Positions 11,265 through 22,349 of a DNA stretch of 64,000 nucleotides are shown one piece after another. The DNA lies in NCBI RefSeq assembly GCF_013373865.1, contig NC_050468.1:13847496-13911495 (forward strand). Reading direction: 5' to 3'. Every line of letters begins with the position of its first letter. Positions within the stretch are counted from its first letter, which is position 1. Source of the DNA: Monomorium pharaonis (taxonomy: Eukaryota; Arthropoda; Insecta; Hymenoptera; Formicidae). Under the pieces are notes generated by a model, which saw nothing but the letters and a program-made list of their open reading frames with translations, made no database searches and had not been told where the DNA came from. The position numbers and the translations under genes are program-made.

Positions 11265-14200
11265 TTATATTCCGTACCCGTATCTAAAGTACTTCACGAG
11301 TAAGATCATATTGGTCGTTATGGCGCACACAGCCGCGATAAAAGCGATGGTAAACATGGAGACGCCCAGAATTAGTCTCCATTTAAACCTTCCGAAATCC
11401 GCGTGATGCACGAGAATGTATAAGGTAACCGGGATCAATGTGGCCAATGTAGATATGCATATAGCGCCGACCAGACCGGTAAATAGATCAAGCCTCGGGA
11501 TCGCCGCCGCCAGAATGCCTGCAAGACACGAGGATTCCGCTTTTGTCTCAGAAAATTTCCCTTCTCGCCGAGTAACAACGACGCGCGTATTATCGATTGG
11601 CGTAATTAGAGCAAATTAAAGCAAGTAGCGCAGTTAGTATAACGTTGTAATAACTCCGGAGCGATCCGGTCAAACGGGACTTCGACAAAATTGAGCGTCT
11701 ACATCAAATTCCGCGAAAGTGGATTCCTGAACTTTAGTAATATCTGGGTCTAAAGCGGACTGTAATCGGACGGATTGATCGATTCCACGGAGTTGGTCGC
11801 TCCGAGATAAAGGGAGGAAGAGGGATTCAATCCGTCGCGGTCCATCGAACCTGACCGAGTTTACCTTGAAGGTAACAAGAGTGCGGAACAACGCGCGAAA
11901 GAGATTGTAAAAAGAAATTGTCGTTTACACGTGACGATGGTGATGCCGAAACGAATGATCAGATCCCAAAGGAACGGTGTTCCTTTGCAGGTGCCGCCCT
12001 CGATCGCCGGTATGGCATAGCTGTACTTGAGAATCCGAATGGGCATGTAACACTGTAGCCCGTACGTGAAGTACATTGCCAGCGCTTGCATTACTAGTGC
12101 CGCTATCGTCGGTCTAAATAATGGATGGAACAATGAGATATTATTATAGAGAGCAGAAGAGAATTGCTGAACCAGTTGCCTAAATTATTTCTCATATTTT
12201 TATATTTTATTCCAATACTTTATATTTTTTAAATACCGGTTCTAATATTTTTATGCACATTCTAATATATTTTATATTTTTATTTAATATGAGCAACATT
12301 TAGTGACAAAAATATTAAATACATGAGAAAAGAGCAGTAAACAAAGATTTAATAGATTATACCTTATTCTATGTGTGCTAGAAACACTTTAAAAGGTCGG
12401 GTACAATTGATGTTAAATTTTAATTCATTTATGTAGCTGATAATAATTTTATCACTTTGAAATTTTATCTAAACTCTTATATCTTCATTAAAAGTTTATA
12501 GTAGAATTTTATATTTTTATATTTATTGTATATTTATATTTGCAATTATTATATGATAAAATTACATTTACCCATCGTGTATCTCATGATTACGGATAAA
12601 ATTGCCGAGCGCGTCGGGTCCCCACTTCAAGTAACCAATAGAGCCAACGAAAATGTGTATTATAATTAAAAATGCCATGCCCCAGTTCAATATACCGCAC
12701 ATTCTAATGTAATCCCAGGGTTTCTTCATACTATGTTCTATCGCCAATATCTGAAGGATTTAGATATCGTAATTTGAAACATTGTTATCGAAGACTTGTT
12801 ATTATTGGACATAAAATCGTAAAAAATAATTAAACAAAGTTAAAATTAATTAATTAGAAAGTTTTATAAAACCGAAACTTAACTCGATTTACTAGAGAGT
12901 AAGGACTCACCACGCCTGGCGAACACATACTGAAGAAAACCACGCCGATGAACTTCGGGTACAGGTCTATCTTCGGGCCGATCGTGGCCCAAGTATCACC
13001 GATTCCGTCTTTCAAAGCGTACACGACTCCAATAAGCCCAGCGGCGAGAAGCAAAATGTTTCCCATAATAGAAATTGGCGCGATGTCCGCAAGATTCTTC
13101 ATCATGTTCATTGCAAAAAGTAATGGAAATATCATGAGCGCGTAGTAACTTTGACCGATGACTTTTTCACTGTCTATACATTCCTGGATTATGCCGGAAA
13201 TAAACACGACGTAAACCGAACCGATCCCGATGTAGCACGCCAGCATCGTGATATCCACAATGAGTCTACAAACGAATAAAAATTCAAATACTCTTGGTAT
13301 TATACTCATCTCTTCATGATACTCATCTCTAAAATACTATAATTTGTAATTTTTATAATTATTAAGTACACACTTAATAATTACACCTATAATTGTTACA
13401 CTTTATAAAATATTGCACAATTTGTCGTGCAATAAAGGCATGAAATAACACGTAATTACTGAAATTACGAACGTTGCAGCACGTGTAGACAGCCACGGTT
13501 TTCGTACATCCGTGGTTAGAGTGGCTACTACCACTTCGTCATACACCAAGATAGGTTTCCTCAGACGAATGCACATCATATGGTGAATTCTGACGAGTAA
13601 CTGAAGAGACACGGTTATCAGTAGTCCCATAAATGCCGTACCGATAATCCCGATTGCGAGACCGACGCAGGCAAAAGCATTCGGCATGGCGAAGAGACCC
13701 GTTCCAGCCGCGCTTTTCACCAAATTTGCGAAAGACCCAAAATCTCTGCAAAAAGAAAAATTAAATTACAATTGAAATAAATGCTTAAATAACACAAAGA
13801 AAAGATTAAGATTAAGAATGTAGTTGCGAAATCATAAGATAAAAATATATTCCTTTTTTTCAATAATAAATCACACTTGAATTAGCTATAAAACAGTAAT
13901 TTACAAGCTCGATTATGCAAAGCAATCAAATGTGAAAACAAAAGTAAAAAAACGAGTGAGATTTAGATTTAATAATAAGTAAACAATAGGTCTTTTTAGA
14001 TACAATTGAAATAAAATCACAAACGAGACGTTTCGACTTTACTAAATCATTCTCAGTCATAAGTATAAAGAACATCTCGTTTGTGATTTTATTTTGATTG
14101 TATGTAAGAAACTATTTTTTACTTGTTAGATCTAAATCTAGCTCATTAAATTTTGTTTTTAAATTTATAAAAATTTAGCTTACAAAATTCTAGACATATT

Positions 14201-15191
14201 TTAATTAATACTGAAGTAATCCTTATAAAAATGTAAATACTATTATTAATACTTTTAAGGTTTAAAATAAGTAATGATTATTGACCATTTTAATACTGCT
14301 CAGTATTACATTTTTATAGGAAAACAGTCTAATAAATGTGTACTACTCACGATAATTTTATAAATATGTTATATAATAATCATTTATCAAAATGATGGAT
14401 TCAATAGTGAAAATTAATTTTGTTATTATATTGAAAAGATAAGCAACTTAGAATAATTTGAGGGAAATGAACGTACGACACTGGTTTGTAAGTGTCACGA
14501 TGTATGTGAGGATCATAAACTTCTTCTTGAATGGTAGATTCATTTGGTTCTTCGACCTCATTCCTAAAATATAAAAACATTTTGTTGTAGACAACAATTT
14601 GAGTATTTGTAATTAATAAATATTAGAATTAACCCCCCCATTAAAGCTCATGGCCAAATTGATTTTTGTAAAGTATTTTTTGTGTCAGAAATGTATTTTC
14701 GTGCTCTTGTCATATTTCTAACCGTTCTAAGCTAACCTTTTCAAGGGCCTTAATAAGTTAAACAAATAGTTTGAGGAAAATAAACGTATGATACTGACTT
14801 GTAAGTAACATGTTTTGGAGGCTCAACTTCTTCTTGCGTAGACTTACTCGGTTGCTCTTTCATTATTCGTTCACTCCTAAGTTATAGAAAGCACGTCACG
14901 TTATAGAAAGCAATTTTGAGCATTTGCAATGGATAATTGATGTAAATAAATGTTTTAATTGCATCTCTTTCTTAAAACTTTTTAACGTTTCTTTAAATTT
15001 TGTAACTTGCTTATGTATTAAGTGATACTTTAAAGGTTTAACGTTTTACATATCAGTCACGCGATTCAAATTCACGAATTAGTAGTCACCCCTCAAAAGT
15101 TACAAAATCTGTCATGACTCATTAACTGTACAAATCAAATCAACAGATTTGTAACGAGATTCTAAAAAAAATTCCGAAAATCTACTTACAT
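11265..15191 (-). CDS. Proton-coupled amino acid transporter-like protein (SLC36/PAT family)
   Basis: This is predicted to be an 11-helix membrane symporter moving small neutral amino acids with protons across the plasma or endolysosomal membrane. That role is inferred from the family. I built the exons by hand: E1 ends 15190, E2 14477-14563 (alternative 14790-14876), E3 13473-13745, E4 12911-13265, E5 12572-12750, E6 11929-12113, E7 11265-11518. Each junction has GT..AG and a compatible phase. The sum is 1,335 nt, or 444 codons plus stop, close to the usual family length. Family signatures are visible: NLVKSAAGTGLFAMP in helix 1 (E3), a helix-3 segment GSVYVVFIS (E4), AIEHSMKKP (E4/E5), YFTYGLQCYMP (E6) and ILAAAIPRLDLFTGLVG (E6/E7). 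The start ATG appears to be split: exon 1 ends ...AT before GTAAGT, and both versions of exon 2 start with G. Which of the many insect PAT paralogues this is cannot be told. Confidence 0.88.
13951..14148. mobile_element. Inverted-repeat element inside the PAT-like gene intron
   Basis: Arms of about 75 bp (13951-14026 and 14071-14148) pair imperfectly. The inner block ATTTTATTT...CACAAACGAGA matches almost exactly, and outer blocks such as AGATTTAGAT also match. The 44-bp centre contains CGTTTCGACTTTACTAAAT and CTCAGTCAT. No frame is present. It lies between exon 2a and exon 3 and looks like a small non-autonomous element or the terminal part of a retroelement. Confidence 0.65.
14477..14563 (-). 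other. Alternative exon 2a of the PAT-like gene
   Basis: An 87-nt exon, preceded by TTTTAG and followed by GTACGT. It starts with a single G that completes the split start codon and ends in phase 2, matching exon 3. It encodes an acidic, Glu/Pro-rich cytosolic N-terminus (MNEVEEPNES... to TYKPVS). It contains no other in-frame Met, so the isoform depends on the split ATG. Confidence 0.75.
14790..14876 (-). other. Alternative exon 2b of the PAT-like gene, with altered donor
   Basis: A second 87-nt copy of exon 2, 227 bp upstream in the direction of transcription. It has the same phases, the same core (STQEEV / STIQEEV; TYKSVS / TYKPVS) and similar downstream intron sequence. It would encode MSERIMKEQPSKS... 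. Its copied donor reads ATACGT where exon 2a has GTACGT, so the GT is gone. A GTCAGT 9 nt inside the exon could serve instead and keeps the frame. It may be a functional alternative N-terminus or a dying exon copy. Confidence 0.6.
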
Positions 15192-15960
15192 CTCGACCTG
15201 TCAGTTCGCGCAAAAATAGGCTATTTTCCGTGGAAACACGATCGCCCTCAATACGAATCCGCGTCTGATCGCGCGTCAATTCGTCGCGATCGAATCGCTG
15301 ACGCGGCCCGAGGAAAGGTTCTCTCTCTCTCTCTCTCTCTCGCTTCTCTCGCTTCTCTCTCTCCGTCGCGATCTTCCGTCGACTCGTGACAGCCGTCGGC
15401 TCTCACGGCTGATTACGGCCGATTAGTCGACATTAGCATGGATTTCTCGCGCAACTAATTTTCACGGGGAGAACGTGCGAGAGCCGGGGATGCGGATGTG
15501 CCCGGCCCGCGGTCGGCGCCGGTATTGTGATCCTCTCGCTCGGCTGGACCGAGCTGACCGACTTAGCGTGCGCGCGCGAACGCGAGAGGAGCTCAGTTAC
15601 GGAGCTTTCCCGTGAGGGATTTAACGCCCCACGGATCCTCGCGGATTGGATAAAGGGGATCATGGACGACGGTCCGCTGCCCGTGGGCTTCAACCGTGAA
15701 TCCTCGCGGTTAAGGCCAACGACAAACCGCTTTCTTCTCCTCCTCCGCCCCCTCCTCCGTCCCTTCGAAAGACGAAACTTTCTTGTGTGTCAGCGACGTT
15801 CACCGGCGCGGCGATCCTCCCTCGTACATTTCTCTAGTCTCGATGTCTTTGGGTCGATCTCGCCGCTGTATAGGGATGTACGTAGAATGGGATCCGTCGG
15901 GCGAGCTAACGCGCAGATTGCTCGTGAAAAGCTAACGCGCGAGTTGTAACTCATTTTGAA
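15192..15960 (-). promoter_or_regulatory. Probable 5' UTR and promoter region of the PAT-like gene
   Basis: CpG-rich sequence immediately upstream of the inferred exon-1 donor at 15190, with a (CT)n tract at about 15320-15360. The transcript start was not identified, and I see no convincing TATA box. Frames on both strands here have no domain. The assignment rests on position only. Confidence 0.35.
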
Positions 15961-17946
15961 CTTTTTTTTTGTGCGGTTTTTTTCACGCTTCTTGTTGTAT
16001 TGAATTTGTCGTATTGAATTTCAGATTGAAATTAGTAAGGTAAACCTGAGGCTGCTCGTAAAAGATTTTAATATTGTGCAATATTGCAGTTTAATTTCTT
16101 CTTAAAAGCCAAAATATTCTTTTGCTGCAAAATATTCTTTATCTCTTAATATGCTCTTGCCGCCCCCCTCTCCTTCCAAAACACATCTTACTACTCTTCG
16201 TAATGAAGTAAACCTCGAAATAGTCCGGAATAATTCAATATTCAATGTCAATGTTCATTTCTTACCGATATCGTACATGATATTTATGTGTATATATATC
16301 TTTGAAATGTTAGATTAAAAATTAAAAATGACTTTGTTGCTTCATTAAAAATTTAACTCCCATCAAAACCGAATAAGAGAAAGAGAGGGAGATCGGGACC
16401 GTTCCAAATAAAAAAAAAAAGCGGTTTCTGAGAAGGTTAATGGATCTCCAGTTCGTTTATCGGGGAGGGGGTTGCAGCGGAGGGACGTTGCCAGAGGTAA
16501 AAACGTGAAAAGGGACCGATAATATCGGGGACGTCCCGCGGTTCTCGACTGTGACTAAATCCGCGGTGCCCATGCAGTGTTTACACTCGAGATGATGCCT
16601 CCTAATGCTAATACGTCGCGCAATGGCGCAATACGCGTAGCTCCCGGGTCTCTCTCTCTCTCTCTCTCTCACTCTCTCTCTTTCTCCCGGTTTCTTAATG
16701 CTCAATCGCAATCCAATGAAAAGTGTATGAATGGCAAGCGATTATCAAGTCGAACGGGCGCCCTCAATGTGTCCGTCGAGGCGTCCGCCGGTAACCCCGC
16801 TGCGTTAACCGACGTCGAAGCCGAGCCAAATGGTACCGAATCGCCCTCTTCTGTCTCTCCCTCTCGCAGGATTCTCCTCCCTTCCTCCTTTCCCGTCTCG
16901 CGGCTCGGTTCTTCTCCTTTTTTTTCCCTTCCCTTCCTCTCCGCTCGATAGAGACCGGTTGGCGACCCCGTAAACTCCCGTGGAACCAATTCGGAAACGC
17001 GGGCGCAGCACGTGGCTGGGCATTGCCGGGCGCATTCGTTGTTACTAATCGAGTCAAAGGGCAACTGCCGCGGTATAATTAGCCGCGGTAATGTACATAA
17101 ACGGTAAACGGTGGCGATTAATAGCGGAGGAAGATCGACGGTGAGTGCAACAGTGGGTTAATACAACCGCTTTGCCGTCGGTGCCTCTTGAATCTCTTTT
17201 GATGCCCCGATGTGCGCGTTAAGTAGACCGATTGTAATGATAAATGTGACAATACAATATTTCCCAGTGATAAAATTAATCGATTCAGATGGAACAATAT
17301 GATACTTTGCGGCTATCGCGCGCGAACAAACTATGGAACAAATCGCGTCGAACGGTATATCGCGTTATATTTCGCTAATTATAATTGTTCGATTGTAATT
17401 TCCGTTCGATAATCGAACGTTGCCGAGGGGTGGGAGGGCAAAGGGAGAGATTTCTCCCTTGTATCGGCGTAATTAGGTAGCCGATGGTTTTCCATGGGAA
17501 TACCGATAATCGCGTGTATCGCTAACGAGCGCGATTTCCAATGCGGCGAAAGAATATATCGGCGGAAGAAGAGGAGGAGGTGGTGGTGGCGGAGGAGGAG
17601 GAAGAAGAGGAGATGGAGGGAACAATTGGACAGATCTAACGTGTTTGACGCGCTTTTTCCGCATCGCTGCCGGCGGCGAACGCGAAAATGCGTGCAAAAA
17701 GCCTTTTTGTCGGCGTACGCCGAAAATGCGACGTTATTTATCGGGGAAACGTTCGATCCGATTCGGAGAGCAAACGAGGTACGGAACAAACGGTACGGGG
17801 CGAAACTGTTTCACTGGCGGCGGCGGCGGCGGGACGGCTCGCGGGCTCGTTGCTCGCGTTCGAAAAATCATTCGAGGAACTTGCCGCTGACGTTTTTGCG
17901 TTTCGCTCAGCCCCGCGGGGACGACGTGTGTGCGCGCATCGGCCAG

Positions 17947-17983
<37 letters not shown>

Positions 17984-18530
17984 CAGCGCGGCATGGGCGC
18001 TGATGCTGCCCGGTGCAGCCGCCGATGGCGTTCCACCGACCGATTTTGTTTGCCGACACGCTCGCCCGGCCCCGTACGCCGTGCCGCGCACTGAAGGATC
18101 GTTTTTCGGAGTCACTGACTCGCGTCATATCCCGGGCTCGAGAGTCGAGTGCCCGGCCACCCCCCGCGGGTGGTGGTGCCGCCTCGAGATTCTGCACGTG
18201 CCGCAATGAGATATCCGCCTGATCGAAAGCTCTGCTCTCTGATGGGATGTTTGGGTTGAAGCTGTTAGCGATTAGACGTTTAGTCTGTAGAAGCGGCAAC
18301 GGCCCTCATCTCTCGAACCGAAACCTCGGGGAAAACGAGGCGTTGCGATTTATATTGTGAAACAAACATTTATCGGTTAATCGCTGGAATCGTGAGAACT
18401 CTAGGTTTAAATGTTAAAGGAATGGTTGAGGTATTTCGAAGAGTTTTACGAGACAGAGTTTAACATGATTTTGTAGAATATTATTATGGAAATTTTTTCG
18501 TTGTTAATTTTATATAATTATAGTCAGTGT
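15961..18530. other. No gene seen; GC-rich islands with simple repeats
   Basis: GC-rich DNA, mainly 16440-18300, contains (CT)n near 16650-16685, (AGG)n near 17567-17615 and (GA)n at 17953-17982. Overlapping frames of 76-173 codons occur on both strands but are rich in Arg/Ser/Pro repeats and carry no recognisable motif. Confidence 0.45.
17953..17982 (+). repeat. (GA)n microsatellite
   Basis: About 15 GA dinucleotides within a CpG-rich island. Confidence 0.9.
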
Positions 18531-18676
18531 TTGTTGCTATATACATAAACTTATTTCAATGAAAAAATGGCTTTATCTTATTTTTATCTAAATTAATAAA
18601 TATATTAGTTTTGTTTTTAATTTAGATAAAGGAAGTTATCTTTTTCAAATTATTTAGGTTAATATAAACAGCAACA
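18531..18676. repeat. Imperfect AT-rich foldback
   Basis: TTGCTATATACAT at the left and its approximate reverse complement ending AACAGCAAC at the right. Inner arms TATCTAAATTAA and TTAATTTAGATA pair perfectly. It is a possible decayed MITE. The AT content makes some pairing expected. Confidence 0.4.
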
Positions 18677-19826
18677 TGAAATATTGTCCTCAGTTTTAAT
18701 CATAAAGTTATCATTTATCTTAATAGAGAATTTTTTTGAAGTAATAGCAACAAATTGCAATAAATAAAAAAATAGTAGCAAAAATTGTCCAAAGACTATA
18801 AGTGCCTTGAAAACTTTCACAATAAACTTTGCTAGTCATGTTATAATGTGAGTTATTCCCTCTATATTTTTCGATTTTGATTTTTATTTGCGTGTGGATC
18901 CAAATAAAAAAAGAAGAACATTTTTTGTCAGGTTAACATGCATAATTAAACGAATATAGAAAGATTATTTATCTCTGATATGCCTTTTTCATTAATTTTT
19001 TTAACGTTTTCATTGATATAAGTTAATGTTTAATAAAATAACCCCTCTTCTCTAGTCATTTTATCCTGAACTAATTTCGAGCAAGCTCGTCAGGACGAAC
19101 ACGGTCACTTGGGATATAAAGAACATAGATGCCGCGCTTAGACTCGCGTGAAACAGGACCGGCGAAGCGTCTAACACGTGCGAAAGAGTTGTATAGATCG
19201 CGTCAGATGTATATACATACCGGCCGATCCTTTTGTCGAGCGCGAGCCGTTTCGAAACGATCGAGGACACCCATCGGGCTCACATTCCGGAATAATTTAA
19301 TGACTGCACACTCCGACTCTGGCATTGCTTGTCGCCGCGGGCCGATACTGGTTAAACGCTTCACAATTAAACGCGAAATCTCGGGGCATCGATGAACGCC
19401 GGAATAATTACCGGAAAGGCTCTAGCTTCAACGATCGCGCCATCAATTCTTTAATGTGTTTAAAATGAGCCGATAAGACACGAGCATTGCCAACCCGATC
19501 GCAACGTCATTACACGTGTTTGATTTATCCGCGTTTTTTAGAGTTATGATTTGATATTTCATGTATAAAAATTAGGAAATGTAGAAAAAAAGAAGAAAAA
19601 GGGGATAGGAACGAAAAGGTAGATAGGATGTTGAAAGAGAAAAATATAGATTTTTTATATTGTAAATAAATTGTATATATATATATATATATTTAAAAAT
19701 ATTTATTTTTGAAATTTAATTTGATAATTTTAAGTGTATTATAACTTGCTATTTTATAAATTTACATAAAATTACACGTAAAAAAAATTTTGAAAGTAAT
19801 GTTTGCGATTAAAATGTTTTATTTCT

Positions 19827-19994
19827 GTTTCTGTTTTTTAAATACGTAAATGTTTAGTTTTATTTTTAAACAGTGTTTAAATTAAAAACATTAAAGCATT
19901 TAAATTGTTAAAGATTTCAGATTTAAATAGTTTAATTTAAATACCATTTAAAATTAAAACATTTTTAAATATTTAAAAAACGAAGACAGAAACA
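19827..19994. repeat. AT-rich foldback element
   Basis: Ends TGTTTCTG and CAGAAACA are complementary. The arms continue through TTTTTTAAATA and TTTTAATTT-like blocks, giving about 168 bp that folds back with indels. It may be a MITE remnant. Confidence 0.4.
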
Positions 19995-20870
19995 TAGCTG
20001 TTTAAAATATCATAAAAATATTAAATTAAATTAAATAGCTAAAATATTAGTTATGTTGTAATTTTAGTGTTAAAACATTTTAATTTTTAAATAGTTTTCA
20101 ATTTTAATTAATAAATCTCTTGTAGCAAATACATTTTACTTTTATAATACTTAATTTTTAACAATAAAAGTTTAAACTAACCAATGAATATTTGTTGGCA
20201 TTTCTTTGCTTATGAGAGGCAAAATAAAAAAATAGAATATAGTTTACTTTGTGTTTTTTAGTTCAAACTCTTCAACTGAATATCACAAATGAAACGTTAG
20301 TCGCGTTTTCGTTTTCGTTACAGATTCGGGCATTTTTTCACGTTAGCGGTGAACGTGCATCATCGTCGCGCGAAAACGCGCCGATGACGCGCGCTTTTCG
20401 GGGCGCGCGAAGCGCGTTTTAGGAGTAACGCGTGATTTTAAACGACGATGTGCACGCGTGTGTGGAGGAACGAAAAAAAAAATCGGAAAACGCGAAAAAG
20501 AGAGCGGAAGGTGGCACCGTGCGCGCAACAGCAGGATAGGGTGAAAGGGAGGGTAGGGAGGGAGAAAGGGGGACCACCGTCGAGCCGCGTTGGAATCACA
20601 AGAGTGTGAAAATGTTTTGCAATTTCGAAATCAGGCGTGCCTGCTGGTTTGCGCTAAAGCGCGTTACCGGAAACCGCCAACCGGCAGGCTGCGGACAGCA
20701 CCGGCATCCGCCGCAAAAGCGGATTGCGGTTCCGCCGGGTAACACGCATTAAAAACGCCTGACGCACACGCGCGAGCTCGAATGCGATCCTCTCCCGTCG
20801 TTTTTCTCTTCCTCCGTCTCCCTTCATCTCGCAGCAGAATAAATCTATCCGTCATCCTGCCTCTCTTTCC

Positions 20871-20872
<2 letters not shown>

Positions 20873-20915
<43 letters not shown>
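20873..20915 (+). repeat. (CT)n microsatellite
   Basis: About 21 perfect CT dinucleotides. Confidence 0.92.
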
Positions 20916-20918
<3 letters not shown>

Positions 20919-21160
20919 CTGTTTTGCACGCCAGAATCCGGTCGTCCGCGTTCGCGCACGATCTGCTGGAAAAAAAACAATACGGATTAACGCTCCCGCG
21001 TAATCGCGTTGTGGAAAACGCTCGGTTTCGCGTTAAAGTTGGTGTTCTCGATCGCGCGTCACACGATCGCTAGTGTACGTGTTAGGGCGCGAGTAACATT
21101 ATAATCGGGTCTCTAAATTTGCGAGAATGTAATGTAAGACATTTCGAAAACGTTTCAATA

Positions 21161-21651
21161 TACAGGGGCTAAACAAAATAATGTAAACATCAGAGAAATA
21201 CATTATTTATTTTTTAAATAAAAGATTGACCCATTGTGTCTTCATTACAGATTTTATCCTTGTTTGGAATAAGGCCATATAATATTTAACGTGCAATGTT
21301 GTGTTGTTTTTTTTAGTAGAACACCTTTTAAGAAAAGGAGAAAATCTATTTTTTTACTCTGCTCTTTAAAACTTTAAAAAATTTAAATGAGATAGTTAAG
21401 ATGACCGAAGAAAAAAACGATGATTTTTGGAAAATAGCATGAAAAACAAATTTCTTCTTCCAGCACTACAAATTAAAAAATGTTCTGCTCCCTAAAAAAA
21501 TAGTACAATATTCTATTGATGTTTATTTAATCATTGTATAACTTTATTTTAACAAGAATCCATATGTTAGATAATGGTAGATTAATCTCTTGTTGAAAAA
21601 AAAAACGAAATGTGTCTTCTAAGTGTCAACATTCTTTTGTCCATTCCCTAA
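21161..21651. mobile_element. Tc1/mariner-like DNA transposon remnant
   Basis: The left end TACAGGGGCTAAACAAAATA matches, with mismatches, the reverse complement of the right end (TAGGGAATGGACAAAAGAAT). Both continue into an AATGT-A-ACA...ACATT block. A terminal TA, clear at the left end, fits a Tc1/mariner target. About 490 bp remain with no transposase frame, so it is a non-autonomous or decayed copy. Confidence 0.6.
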
Positions 21652-22295
21652 ATATTTCGCTTCCGTATTAATTGCGAATAGAAACAAGATTCCAAGGCTT
21701 TTGTCAAACCTAAGCAAAATTATCAATTATTCTGTTATTGAGATCGAATGAGTCCTAGTGCAATACTCAAAGATGGGTCTTACGACTTAAGGTTGACGTT
21801 AATGCGCGATCCGCGTTAAGATTCTATCTATTTCAATTCAACTCTCGACTCGATCCCCTGCTCCGCATCTTCCGCTTCGAGAGGACACGTCGGTTTGCAA
21901 AGTTGCGGTAATGAACGGCAGGCAAAAGTGCGTTTTGTTTAATATTCTGAAGCGAGGGTCGACGGTGAGAATAGAACGGATGGGACTCTCTTTTCTTCCT
22001 GTACACGCATACGCGTACGCAGAGATACTCGCGAAGAAGCGAGCTGTAACGAAGGTCTCGAAAGAGTTGTCGGCGAGTTCAAAGTATCATCCCTCCGCGC
22101 GAGATCATCGTCAAAGGGACGACGCGCGTGTCTGCTCCCCCGTTTACGATTTTCACTCGGCTGCCCGTCGCTGCTGTCTCGTACATATTTTCGTACGTAG
22201 TTTCCACCCTTCAAAACCAGTTAATACATTAACAGTTTTTATTATCAGCCCCTACAGTCTTTACCGAGATGTCAACTACCGTAAAAATTACGGTG

Positions 22296-22349
<54 letters not shown>

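Larger units (their letters stand above)
18677..21160. other. No gene seen
   Basis: AT-rich DNA with a GC-richer patch at 19060-19540 and another at 20280-21110. A 69-codon minus-strand frame at 19061-19270 has hydrophobic stretches but no family I recognise and no clear splice context. (TA)n occurs at 19673-19692. Confidence 0.45.

Noticed and set aside
17494..18209. Several frames of 100-173 codons on both strands
   Set aside because: They are Arg- and Ser-rich translations of (AGG)n and (GA)n-containing CpG-rich DNA, mutually overlapping and without motifs.
19061..19270. Short hydrophobic minus-strand frame
   Set aside because: It could pass for a membrane segment, but it is only 69 codons, has no recognisable family and no supporting splice sites.
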